64,000 bases of DNA from Glebionis coronaria (lineage: Eukaryota > Streptophyta > Magnoliopsida > Asterales > Asteraceae): the NCBI GenBank assembly GCA_025667525.1, contig CM046876.1, forward strand, positions 83,741,512 to 83,805,511, read 5' to 3'. A program made the position numbers and the translations under genes. Shown in pieces: positions 1-11,127 of the stretch. Within the stretch, counting starts at the first letter, position 1, and each line of letters opens with the position of its first letter. The notes below the pieces were generated by a model. It saw only the letters and a list, made by a program, of their open reading frames with translations. It did not search any database and was not told the origin of the DNA.

Positions 1-28
1 TAGATTCATAGATTATCAATATTCTACA
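1..28 (+). repeat. 3' end of the 5' LTR of SIRE-A
   Basis: These 28 bases match 18298-18325 base for base and end in CA, directly before the primer-binding site. The rest of this LTR is outside the window. Confidence 0.9.
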
Positions 29-44
29 ATTGGTATCAAGAGCT
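29..44 (+). other. Primer-binding site of SIRE-A
   Basis: TGGTATCAAGAGC starts three bases after the LTR. The complement of the 3' end of plant initiator methionine tRNA is TGGTATCAGAGC, so the site matches with one extra A. This is the usual primer of Copia elements. Confidence 0.85.
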
Positions 45-848
45 ATGGGGTGATTTAAGGTAATGATTTGTGTGGTTTTTTAGTTTTTGATTGTATTAGT
101 GTTCTTCAAGAAGATCATCTTGATTCTTGGTGATTTTTGGTGTTTTGGTGATTGGGATTAGTAAATAAGTATTAGTTTTTACTTATTTTAGTTGAAAGCA
201 TAAAACTTTTTGGGTTATTTGGTAAAAATCGGGGTTTTTTATCATCTTTTTGTTCGACTGTGCTACTCGAACAAAGTTTCTGTTCATTCAGCAAAGTTCC
301 GAATCAAGCTAAGAAAGTTCCGAACCAAGCACTTCCGAATCAAGTAGAAAAGTTCCGAATCAAGCTAAGAAAGTTCCGAACCAAGCACTTCCGAATCAAG
401 CAGAAAAGTTCTGAATCAAGCACTTCCGAATCAAGCAAAAAGTTCCGAACCAAGCACTTCCGAATCAACCAAAAAGTTCCGAACCAAGCACTTCCGAATC
501 AAGCCAAAAAGTTCCGAACCAAGCACTTCCGAATCAAGAACTTCCGAATCAAGAACTTCCGAATCAAGAACTTCCGAGTCAAGAACTTCCGAATCAAGAA
601 CTTCCGAATCAAGAACTTCCGAATCAATAAGTTCCGAATCAAGAAGTTCCGAATCAAAGAAGTTTCGAATCAAGCCAAAAGTTCCGAATCAACAAAAGTT
701 CCGAATCAAGGGATATTTCACTTGTTTTTTTCGACGATTTTTAGAGGATTTAATCTTGGTTTCTTACAACAAAAACTCAACACAATTCACAAGCCTTACT
801 TCACTGCTCGATCAACCGATAATCCTTGTTTCTTTGAAGTAAACAAAA
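45..848 (+). other. Untranslated leader of SIRE-A
   Basis: This 0.8-kb stretch between the primer-binding site and the gag start is T-rich in its first 250 bases and holds a minisatellite at 280-715. The apparently open frames through the repeat on both strands follow from its 15-base period, which cannot create stops once one unit lacks them. I do not regard them as genes. Confidence 0.75.
280..715 (+). repeat. Minisatellite, core TTCCGAATCAAG (about 25 copies)
   Basis: About 25 units of 15 to 18 bases carry the core TTCCGAATCAAG. In the first half, units alternate between an AAGTTCCGAACCAAG form and a CACTTCCGAATCAAG form. From about 525 a run of plain 15-base units follows. Variants include one TTCTGAAT, one TTCCGAGT and one TTTCGAAT. 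The array lies in the transcribed leader, and a similar array with core TTCCGAATGAAG is at 10403-10988. Confidence 0.95.
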
Positions 849-1412
849 ATGAATCCGAATTCAGTAATGCCTCAGATGACATCACTTTCGGATATCTCAA
901 TTTTAACGGGAACTGATAATCGTCCACCGATGCTGATTAAAGAGGTGTTTGAGGCATGGCAGGGTCGCATGTTGCAATACCTGAAGGGCAAACCAACATA
1001 CGGAAGGCTTATGGTCAAATCGATTTTGAATGGTCCAGTCGACTATGGTACCATTGTGGTGGATAACGTGACTCGACCAAGAGAATTTGAAGAACTTACA
1101 CCGGCACAACAACTCATTGCTGATGCTGATGACAAGGTTGTACAGACAATTCTCCAAGCTCTTCCGCATGATATTTATCGCTTGGTAAGTAAGCATACGG
1201 TTGCAAAGGATTTATGGGAACGTTTAAAGGTGTTGCTACAAGGTACGTCTCTTACCAAACAGGAAAGGGAATGTCAGTTGTATGACCTGTTTGATACATT
1301 CACGTACAACCCAGGGGAAACGCTACACGACTACTACTTCAGATTCACCACTCTCATGAATGATCTGAGTGTATACAATCTCGAGATTGCTCCATACCAG
1401 GGATTTGCATAA
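849..1412 (+). pseudogene. gag: SIRE-A gag, N-terminal part
   Basis: This is the amino-terminal half of the Copia nucleocapsid precursor, which assembles the cytoplasmic particle around the element RNA. The ATG at 849 follows AAAA and comes 0.8 kb after the primer-binding site. The protein has the retrotransposon gag fold seen in Copia families: a stretch with AQQLIADADDKVVQ and LPHDIYRLV, then TKQERECQLYDLFDTF. The frame stops at 1410-1412. The next part of gag, beginning with TRDLH, continues in another frame, and the usual 20 to 30 residues between them are missing. I infer a small out-of-frame deletion near 1390-1400. Confidence 0.8.
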
Positions 1413-4400
1413 GTGCAATTTGGATCAAATCTATGCTTTTCTTCAGCAGCATGAGAAACATGTGATCATGCACCGTTCACCTCGAGGTATGTACCCTGAT
1501 TCTTTAGCTTTGATGGAAAATCAACCAAGTCGGTCCTACAACAACACTCCTTATATCATGGGACACCAAGCCTTTCATCCATCACCGTACATGACTCCAA
1601 GCTTCCCCGAATACTCGATTCTGCCACAACCACCCACCTCACATCAGCAACAATATCGGTTTAGTGCACCCTCGCCTCAGAGAGAACCACAAGCTTCACA
1701 CTATGCATCACAACCGCACCCATACTCACCAGCAAGCTTTGCACCTTATGGTCAGTCATCATACTCTCCTTATCCAGAAAGTGCTGCAGGTCCATCAAGC
1801 TATTCTGACCACATGAGTATTCCTCAACAAGACCAAGCTTTGTATTGTGATAATGATGAAGTCCCCATTCCTGAGTTCCAACAAGGAACAGATCCAGTTG
1901 AAATGTTAGCCACCTTGTCCACTTATCTCACTAAGACATTGAGCAAACGAGGATTTCGAGGATCAGCTCCAACTAACAATCAGTTAAGGAATTCATCCAA
2001 TTCTCGCCAACAAGCTACTATTGAGAATGGCAGGGTAATGGTTCAGCCTATTCACCCATATCAGGGGAGACCTACCACATCAACTACCAATGCTCGCACG
2101 GTCAATCAGGCTCCAATGGTCAATCCTACTCCACGGGCTAATTCCACAGGCAAGTTGCGAATGATTACATGCTACAACTGCAAGGAAGAAGGTCACATGT
2201 CCAGGGATTGTAAGAAACCCAAGAGGAGAAGGGATGGACAATGGTTTGCAGAGAAGATCTATCTGGTTAATGCTCAGGCACAAGGAAGGGAACTTGATGA
2301 AGAGGAGCTTGCATTTCTTGCTGATCCAGGGATAGCTGAACAAGACGTTGTCACCACACAGAATGCAGCATACCAAGCCGATGATCTTGATGCGTATGAC
2401 TCAGACTGTGATGACTTTCAATCTGCAAAGGCTGCTCTCATGGCAACTATCTCCAGCTTAGGGCCAGAAAAGAGATCTGAGGTACTTATTAATACCACCG
2501 ATAATACCACTGATGCTAGTATTCAACCACATCAAGTTGTGCAAGAGAGTGCTGATTCGAATGAATCTTCGGTGGTGAGTCTTTCAAATGAGGAGACAAA
2601 CAATGATAGCAATATCAATGTGAGTCCCCAGACTTTGAGTGAATCACAACCGGGACCCATTTCGCATACGCCTACTCCTGCTCAACAAGATTTGGTCATG
2701 GTTCCTGCTACATTACTTAGCCAAATGAATGCTGCACTCTTAGAAACCTTAGCTAAGAATAAGAATTTGTCTGATGAGCTTGCCTTAAGCAATGAGAAAG
2801 TACAAACCTTGGAATTAGTGCCTTCGTCTAGTGTTCTAACTAATCCCGAATATGATCATTTTAGAAACAAACAAATTGTTCACTTGCAAGAAATTGAAAA
2901 CTTAAGAGCAAATTTGTCTAATGAACTTAAAGAAAAGGAGTTAGTGGTCACTAATTTTCAAAAACTTCAAACAGATTTTGAATCACTCGAGTCTAAGAAG
3001 AATGAAATGGAGATTAATGCTACTAATAAGATTAGAAGTCTAGATTATTTGCTTTTAAGACAATACGCTGCTTCTCAACTAGTGCACTTATTTGATGCTT
3101 CATTTAGAGAATTTAACTTATCACGTCAAAAAGGCCTTCCCCCTAATCCACGATATGCAAAACAAGCTTTAAGACATAGTCCTAGACTCTATAATGCAAC
3201 TCAATTAGGATTGGCCTTAGACCAGATTGTTTTTCCCGGTGATCGAACAAGTAAGGATCTAGTTGATGAGGATCGGTCATACAATTCTGCAAAATATCCC
3301 GAGTGTGATTATTTTAAAATGAATAAGGAGCTTGCAAAAACGGATTTTAGAATTCGCTTCCATATGGACAAAGATCTCATCACAGCACCAACCTACATGT
3401 TAGAGAAAGAAAACCCTAGTACATTTCCTACACTTGTCAACATGGAAGGTCCTAAGGAAATTCCAAAGGATCTTCCACCTGTTAGCACTGTATGGTTAAA
3501 CTTGCAAGAGATTAATCATTACTTTACTAACTTTGACAAGGTCATTTTGGAATGTACGACTTCAAATGGCCTAAACGCCGGAGAATGGGCTTTCGAACAC
3601 ATGAACGAGGTGTTTAGAAATGAGATCAATCCGTTTGTCGAAAGTCTAAAAGGAAGTTTTGCATCTCTTAAAGAAAATCTTCAGTTTGAAATTGGCGAAG
3701 TTCAAAAAGTGTTTTATGAAATGGACACCGCTTACGAACTACAACTAATTGAAAAGGAAAAGATTTTAACCGAATATGACCGATTCTTGTCTGAAGTAAT
3801 CTCGTGTGATGTGCTTACTACTGTGAATGTTAATTATTCGAATGAGCTTACATCCGCTATGATTAAATGTGATGCTGTGAATATTTGTGATGATGTTTGT
3901 AATCTTTCTATAAATGTTGCTGATACTGTAAATGAGGTAGATAATCATTCTTGTCACGAATCTAACGCTGAGTTTTTAAAGCTACAAGATTCTTACAATT
4001 TACTCTCAAAACGCTTTAATCAACTAGAACAATATTGTATATCTTTAGAATTAAAACAACAAACTCAAAATGAGAATTTTTCGATATCAAATGTTTGTGA
4101 AAATGGTGTTGAGACGAGTGACAAGATGATTGCAATTGTTAAGGCATTAGAGGAAGAGATAATGAGATTGAAGAGAGAAGTATCATCAAATGAAACACTC
4201 AAATTGGAACTAGAGGCTGCAGAGTCTAAAAACCAGGTCTTAGAAATTAGACTTTCGTCTGTTCTAGGGGAGATGGATCGGACAAGACAGGGACTATCCG
4301 CTCTTTATGGTTCACTAGAAGAACGCTTCGCTTTTAATGCAGCACAGCAACAATCTTATGTTGAACAACTGAACCAAAAGTGCGAGGAAATCTCTGACTT

Positions 4401-5619
4401 GAACATCCTGCTCATTGACAAAAATATGGTTTTGGCTGAGTTAAAGGAGACACTTCTTCTCACCCGACAAGAAGTTGTTGATAACTTAGCTACCGACTCT
4501 GCACCGTCCACTAGTGCTCCAACAACCAAGTCAGTAGTGCTTTATAAGAACCCGCTTCATAAGAGAAACCAGGTTACCTACGATGATTATATGAGGAATG
4601 CCATTAAGCATGTCAATCTTCTTAGAGATATTTTAGACTATCTTTATGCCTTGGATCCCTCAAGTAGCGACTATTATTCGGCTCATGAATATATTAAGCG
4701 AGTTCAATATTGCTTAGCATATTTGCAATACATAGGTACACCGGGTTTTGCACTACTTAACAATAGGCCCATTGCTGTAACTCCATTTAATAAGACTCCA
4801 GGAGCAAAACCGTCATTGGCACAATCAAGTAAGGCACCTTTAAAATCTGTTGCTAATATTCCCACTTTGCCTTCTACAAGATTAAAAGAGACTACTAAGG
4901 CTAAAGGATCGCCACTCAAGAAAGATAAGATCAAGCCCTCCACTAGTAGTGCCAAAAAGAAGAAAGTAGAAGTTCACAATAGGAATGCTAGTTCAGTTTT
5001 AAATAAAAAGAATCATGTTAAGACTAAAAGCTCTGCGCCTGTGCAGCAGCCTAAACCATTCGTGAATTCTGATTTGAATTGTTGGAATTGTAATGAATGT
5101 ATGTTTTCCCAACGTCATGATTTGTGTCTGATTGATCACGTGAATGAAATGAATGCTATTAAGAATGGTCTTGAATGGAAGCCAACGGGTAGAACTCGTG
5201 CCCAAGTTGGCTGGCAATGGCGTCCCACTGGTAGGACCTTTACATTAGATGGAAAAATGTGCCCTTTAACTAGGAATGCATCCATTGAGGTTAGGTCTGA
5301 GCGTTCTTTAGTTAGGAACACTCGCACTCAAGCATGGAAACAGCGCCCTTTAATTAGGTCAGCCCCCACTATAGTGCCTATCAGTGAAGAAATACCTCAG
5401 GATTTAAGCCAACTAGAATCTACACCACCTATTAAGAAAAAGAAGGCTAGGAAATCTAAGAAACCTAGAGTTAGCAAATCTAAGATTATTAAATCTGTAC
5501 CTGTTAATAACAAGGAACACTCAGATTCCGATACCTCTACATTGTCTTCGTGTGGTGATATTTTCAGGTGGTCCAAATCATCCTCTGGTATTTGGACTCC
5601 GGTTGTTCAAAACATATGA
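1393..5619 (+). pseudogene. gag: SIRE-A gag, main part with zinc knuckle and long coiled coil
   Basis: This is the body of a very long gag, about 1,400 codons open. After a Pro/Ser/Tyr/Gln-rich linker comes a CCHC zinc knuckle, CYNCKEEGHMSRDC (near 2170-2211), which binds RNA. An acidic segment follows, then roughly 900 residues rich in Leu, Glu, Lys and Asn with heptad character (about 2690-4500), read as coiled coil. A Lys-rich stretch leads to a second Cys/His cluster, CWNCNECMF with following H and C residues (about 5080-5130), and to repeated PTGR and CPLTR motifs (5185-5350). Long coiled-coil gags are typical of Sireviruses. The frame ends at 5619, overlapping pol by 52 bases. It is cut off from its own start by the lesion near 1395. 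Confidence 0.85.
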
Positions 5620-7817
5620 CCGGAAATCGCTCGATGCTCCGAAATTTCGTCAGCAAGTTTCTTGGTACGGTTAAATTCAGGAATGATCATATAGCAAAGA
5701 TTATGGGGTATGGTGAATATCAGATTGGAAACGTGACGATTTCAAGGGTATACTATGTAGAAGGTCTTGGTCATAATTTATTCTCAGTAGGACAATTTTG
5801 TGATTCCAACCTTGAGGTTGCTTTTCGACAACATACTTGTTTCATCCGCAACTTGGAAGGAAAAGATTTGTTGAAGGGATCTCGTGGTGCAAATCTTTAT
5901 ACGTTGTCTCTACAAGACATGATGGCCGCCTCTCCAGTATGTCTTCTCTCTAAAGCATCTAAGACCAAGTCATGGTTATGGCATCGCAGATTATCTCATC
6001 TTAACTTTGATGCTATTAATCATCTGGCTAAAAACGAATTAGTTCGTGGTCTTCCTAAGCTCAAATTTCACAAGGACCATTTATGTTCCGCGTGTTCAAC
6101 GGGGAAAAGTACCAAGAAATCATACAGGCCCAAAGCTGAAGACACCAATCAAGAAAAACTTCATCTTTTGCATATGGATCTTTGTGGACCAATGAGAACT
6201 GAAAGTGTGAGCGGTAAGAAATTCATTCTCGTCATTGTGGATGATTTCTCCAGGTTTACATGGGTTAGATTTCTACGTACAAAGGATGAAGCACCGAAGG
6301 CTATCATCACTTTTCTGAAATTCATTCAGGTACGTTTGAATACTACTGTTCGCCGTATTCGTACAGACAATGGTACAGAGTTCGTCAACCAGACTCTTCG
6401 TGATTATTATGAAGGAGTTGGTATCTCACATGAAACATCCGCTGCACGCACTCCACAACAAAACGGTGTCGTTGAAAGACGGAATCGTACGCTTATGGAA
6501 GCTGCTAGGACTATGCTAATTTATGCGAACGCTCCATTGTTCTTGTGGGCAGAAGCTATATCTACTGCATGTTTCACCCAAAACCGTTCTATCATTCGGA
6601 AACGCCATAGAAAAACACCTTATGAGCTTCTACATGACCGCAAACCCGATGTTTCATTTTTTCATGTGTTTGGTGCTCTTTGTTATCCAAACATTAATAG
6701 TGAGAACTTGGGCAAGCTTCAACCGAAAGCCGATATAGGTATTTTCATAGGTTACTCACCGTCCAAAAGAGCATACCGAATTTACAACCGTCGTCTTGGC
6801 AAGATTGTAGAAACTATGGACGCAGATTTCGATGAGCTGACAGCGATGGCTTCTGAGCAACACAGCTCTGAACCCGCGCTTCATGAGATGGGACCCGGTT
6901 CTATTAGTTCCGGATTAGTTCCCAATAATCCTACTTCTACATCATTTTTACCACCAACAAGGCCCGAGTGGGATAAACTGTTTCAACCGTTGTTTGATGA
7001 ATTCTTCGATCCCCCAACTGATGAAGCTCAAGCACCTGTAGTGATCGTTCCAATCCCTGAAGTGGTTGCTCAAGCTAATGAACCTTTATCTAATGCATCT
7101 TCAATTAACATTGAACCGGATGCACCTTCACCAAGTAATTCACAAACTACACCTGAATCTTCTCCCCTACTTGTGCCTAATGATGTTGAAGAGGATCCCA
7201 CTGATCACGATCTGGAATACGCTCATCAACAAGAGCTTCCTTTCTTTGGTGTAGCGATACCTGAAAACCCTTCAGCCGCATCTACCTCAGAATCAGCTCC
7301 TTCTACTGTTCACTCCAGACCACCAAGGATTGAAAACCACAGCACAAAATGGATAAAAGATCACCCAATCAGAAATATTATTGGAGATCTAGATCGACCA
7401 GTCTCTACACGCCATCAATTACAAGAAAGTGCACTCTATTGCTACTTTGATGCATTTCTCTCCGAAGTTGAACCTAAAAACTGGCAACACGCTATGACTC
7501 AATCGTCTTGGATTGAAGCCATGCAAGAGGAACTAAATGAATTTCAACGACTTGAAGTATGGGAATTAGTTCCTCTCCCTGACAAGGCTAACATCCTTAC
7601 CTTGTTGTGGGTTTATAAGGTTAAACTTGATGAGATGGGTGCAGTCTTAAAGAATAAGGCTAGATTGGTTGCTAGAGGATATAAACAGGCCTTGGGTATA
7701 GACTTTGAAGAATCTTTTGCTCCTGTGGCAAGATTGGAGGCGATTAGACTATTCCTTGCGTATGCCGCTCATATGAACATGATCGTCTATCAAATGGATG
7801 TGAAGACGGCATTTTGA
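5568..7817 (+). pseudogene. pol: SIRE-A pol: protease, integrase, start of reverse transcriptase
   Basis: The order protease-integrase-RT is diagnostic of Copia. The protease motif [11 protein letters not shown] is at the very start (residues about 9-19). The integrase zinc finger has [12 protein letters not shown] (about residue 139) and HLCSAC (about 172). The catalytic triad is visible in HMDLCGP (about 203), RTDNGTEF (about 265) and GVVERRN (about 301). A variable Ser/Pro-rich linker precedes RT, which begins around residue 667. Pol lies in the -1 frame relative to gag. The ORF ends early at 7815-7817, just after VKTAF, because the T run near 7812-7815 seems one base short. The rest of RT continues in the next frame. 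Confidence 0.9.
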
Positions 7818-9034
7818 ACGGTGAACTAAGGGAAGAAGTTTATGTTAGTCAGCCGGATGGGTTCGTTAGCACGGAGTTTCCCAATCATGTGTACAAGCTT
7901 AAGAAGGCTCTCTACGGGTTGAAACAAGCTCCACGCGCGTGGTATGATCTTCTGTCAACATATCTCATTTCGGAAGGCTTCTCCAAAGGCAAAGTGGACC
8001 CCACTCTCTTCACTCTTAAGGAAGGCAACGACATGATTCTGGTACAAATTTATGTTGATGATATAATATTTGCTGCCACTAACATAGAATTGTCAAATCG
8101 ATTTGAGAAGATAATGTCCACACGCTTTCAGATGTCAATGATGGGAAAAATCTCATTTTTCTTAGGATTACAGATTTCTCAAAATCCCAGAGGCATCTTT
8201 ATAAATCAATCCAAATATGCTCTTGAATCTTTAAAGAAATATAATTTTGAAAATTGTGACCCCGTGGACACTCCAATGGTGGAGAGATCCAAGTTAGATG
8301 AAGATAGGGATGGGACTATTGTCGATCCAAAACTTTACCGTGGAATGATCGGCACCCTTCTCTATCTGACTGCTAGCAGGCCTGATTTGCAATTTGCTAT
8401 ATGCATGTGTGCCCGGTATCAGGCTCGGCCTACCGAAAAGCACCTACATGTTGTGAAAAGGATCTTTCGGTATCTAAAAGGAACACTTCATCGTGGTCTA
8501 TGGTATCCGAAAGATTCCTCTATTGCATTAATATCATACGCAGATGCCGATCATGCTGGATGTCAAGACACGAGGCGTAGCACTTCTGGATCTGTGCAAC
8601 TCCTTGGAGATAGGTTGATAAGTTGGTCTTCAAAAAGGCAGAAAAGCGCTGCGATTTCTAGCACGGAGGCTGAATACATCGCCATGTCCGGTTGTTGTGC
8701 TCAAGTCCTTTGGATGAGATCACAATTAACTGACTATGGTTTAGGATTCAACAAAATCCCGATGTATTGTGACAACAAGAGCGCCATTGCCCTTTGCTGC
8801 AACTATGTTCAACACTCCCGGGCCAAGCACATAGACATTCGCTACCATTTCATTAAAGAGCAGGTGGAGAACGGAGTGATCGAGCTGTATTTTGTCACTA
8901 CTGAGTACCAGCTGGCGGACATGTTCACCAAAGCATTAGATCGAGGACGAATTGAGTTTTTGATTGACAAGCTTGGCATGAAATCATTCACTCCAGCGAC
9001 TCTCAAAGAGTTGGCAGAAGAATCAGCTGAATAG
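7814..9034 (+). pseudogene. pol: SIRE-A pol: rest of reverse transcriptase and RNase H
   Basis: This continues RT in a new frame after the one-base loss. YVDDIIFA, the RT active site, is about residue 79. [15 protein letters not shown] and [12 protein letters not shown] sequences of Copia RT follow, though the first is [11 protein letters not shown] here. RNase H begins with [11 protein letters not shown] (about residue 239) and continues through [11 protein letters not shown] and [10 protein letters not shown]. It ends with [12 protein letters not shown] and a short acidic tail. The ORF closes at 9032-9034 with no further lesion. The fragment cannot be translated as part of pol without the upstream frame. 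Confidence 0.9.
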
Positions 9035-9784
9035 TCGTGGTAAACTATTCAGAGTATCCTTTGTTCGTGATCATGTATATTATCGTAAATATATAAACCA
9101 CAAAAAGAAAATACAAAAATATAAAACCAAGAAAAGCCATAAAAAATATAAAACCTATAAAAACCATAAAAATTATAAAATCAAGAAAAACCAAAAATAT
9201 TTTTCGTTTTTAAATCGGGCATGTCTTTTAGTACGGTAATATTTACGGCCTTAGAAATGTCGATCAATATTGACACGGTGCCATAAATAGAGTCCGTATA
9301 AAAGTTGTATAATTTTAAAACATGCCCATTATGGCTTGTAGTTATTTCTGACTGCAACCCGGTTTTCATATTAAAGTCACGTATTTCCTTGGAAAACGTT
9401 GGCTCATAACGGGAATTAATTTTCTCGGGCATGGTTTACAAGCCAAATCATGCAAAGGGATCAAGTTTACTTTATAACTTGGTCTAACACGAATTTGTGT
9501 ACGTCTCAGTGCATTAATTTGTTAAAATAAGAGAAATCTTATTGACACCACGAATCAATCTTTTCAAAACATCAATTGGAAATGTTTTCATCACTTTTTG
9601 ACTCTTTAAACAATGACTACAGCTCTTTAAATAGAAAACGGGTCATCGTTTAAGGGGGAGAAAATATTAAATCATCTTCGTCATTAAATCGATCTTTTCA
9701 AAAGTGATTGTTAAAAATTTAATGGCTACATGGTAATTGAGTGGTTTCGCTTTAGAATACGACTTGTGTTCGTTCTATGTGATA
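9035..9784 (+). other. Post-pol noncoding block shared by SIRE elements, with polypurine-like motif
   Basis: No supported gene. An A-rich stretch (9100-9200) is followed by a block to about 9540 that also occurs in SIRE-B (about 18440-18830) and SIRE-C (about 57610-58020) on the other strand. At 9651-9660 is AAGGGGGAGA, which resembles the true polypurine tract at 17994. An antisense frame of 83 codons (9181-9432) is open here, but the same stretch carries stops and frame changes in SIRE-B. Confidence 0.7.
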
Positions 9785-9852
9785 GGCATTGCTTTTAGAT
9801 CTTGGAGATATGTTATTTGGCATTGCTTTTAGATCTTGGAGATATGTTAATT
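9785..9852 (+). repeat. 34-base tandem duplication
   Basis: GGCATTGCTTTTAGATCTTG and the bases after it are repeated once at a 34-base period, nearly perfectly. The sequence around it shows no gene. Confidence 0.9.
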
Positions 9853-10169
9853 GGATGTGATACTTAAGTTGTGTGAGATTGTCGAGTTTAGTTTAACTAA
9901 GCAAAATTAAACTTATCAATGGAAAGGTAAGATGAATTGAAAAAGTTAGAAACAAAAAGGATAAGGAGAGAAAAATTGAGGGACTTAAGGTGACATTTGT
10001 TAAAAGTTGATTAAACTTTGACCTAAGTCAAACAAAACCACCCCCGCCCCCTTTTCTTTTTTTCTTTCTCTTATTCACTGTTTCTTTTTCTTGCCGCCAT
10101 TAACACACATACACAAGCTCTAAAAACAACTCGTTTAATCCATCCAATCCGATTCATTCTATTTAAAAG

Positions 10170-11122
10170 GTAATTATCATCTATATTTAACTTATATCTC
10201 ACCTTATTCATCCTTTAATTTTGTTAAATTACTCGTTTAAATCAGTTTAAATCAAATTAGGGTTTATGATTTATTTAGGGTTAATTAACTAAGGATTATT
10301 GGTGGGTTTTGTGCGAATTAGCGTTAGATGATGCTTAAATGCCTTAGATTGCCTTAGAAACTCACAAACGCGCTTAGGATTAATCCTCATAGGCTGTGGT
10401 TTGAAGTTCCGAATGAACATTGGATAACAACTTCCGAATGAAGGAATTTTTGAACAAAACTTCCGAATGAAGAAGTTCCGAATGAAGGACTTCCGAATGA
10501 AGAAGTTCCGAATGAAGGACTTCCGAATGAAGAAGTTCCGAATGAAGGACTTTCGAATGAAGAAGTTCCGAATGAAGGACTTCCGAATGAAGAAGTTCCG
10601 AATGAAGGACTTCCGAATGAAGAAGTTCCGAATGAAGGACTTCCGAATGAAGAAGTTCCGAATGAAGGACTTCCGAATGAAGAAGTTCCGAATGAAGGAC
10701 TTCCGAATGAAAAAGTTCCGAATGAAGGACTTCCGAATGAAGAAGTTCCGAATGAAGGACTTCCGAATGAAGAAGTTCCGAATGAAGGACTTCCGAATGA
10801 AGAAGTTCCGAATGAAGGACTTCCGAATGAAGAAGTTCCGAATGAAGGACTTCCGAATGAAGAAGTTCCGAATGAAGGACTTCCGAATGAAGGAAGTTCC
10901 GAATGAAGGTAGTTCCGAATGAAGGAAGTTCCGAATGAAGGAAGTTCCGAATGAAGGAGTTCCGAATGAAGCAAAGTTCCGAATGAAGAGTTGTTTAATT
11001 GATAGTTGTTTTGATCTAAGTACTTGTTGTATTGTGTTATGAAATGTATTATGCTTAGAAATAAGAATGATATATATCTATATGTCGTTGTGCATCAACC
11101 TTTCATGTCTTATCTTAAGCAG
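10170..11122 (+). other. Candidate leader intron upstream of the envelope-like ORF
   Basis: AAAAG|GTAATT at 10165-10175 fits a plant splice donor. TTATCTTAAGCAG ending at 11122 fits an acceptor, and the ORF ATG follows five bases later. Upstream, 10030-10165 is a pyrimidine-rich then A/C-rich stretch resembling a plant 5' untranslated exon. No convincing TATA box precedes it. The intron is inferred only; it would contain the whole second minisatellite. Confidence 0.35.
10403..10988 (+). repeat. Minisatellite, core TTCCGAATGAAG (about 37 copies)
   Basis: A very regular array. From about 10465 to 10890 a 30-base unit repeats, made of two 15-base halves: AAGTTCCGAATGAAG and GACTTCCGAATGAAG. There is almost no variation apart from TTTCGAAT near 10550 and AAAAAG near 10710. 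The edges are less regular. The core differs from the leader array at 280-715 by one base (G for C). Repetitive open frames on both strands reflect the 15-base period and are not genes. Confidence 0.97.
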
Positions 11123-11127
11123 ATACA

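Noticed and set aside
260..916. 218-codon frame through the leader minisatellite, and opposite frame 431-673
   Set aside because: Open only because a 15-base unit without stops repeats; the peptides are pure repeat, and the + frame runs into gag out of frame.
9181..9432. 83-codon antisense frame after SIRE-A pol
   Set aside because: The homologous stretch of SIRE-B has stops and length changes in that frame. Kept only as part of a conserved noncoding block.
10387..10974. 195- and 151-codon frames on both strands of the second minisatellite
   Set aside because: Same reason: the 15-base period keeps several frames open. Composition is repeat only and no family is recognisable.
10403..10988. 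Heat-shock elements
   Set aside because: The arrays have TTC and GAA separated by one base (TTCCGAA). Heat-shock elements need two bases between them, so the spacing does not fit.
280..10988. CRISPR-like array
   Set aside because: Units are 15 to 30 bases with no unique spacers, in a plant retrotransposon.
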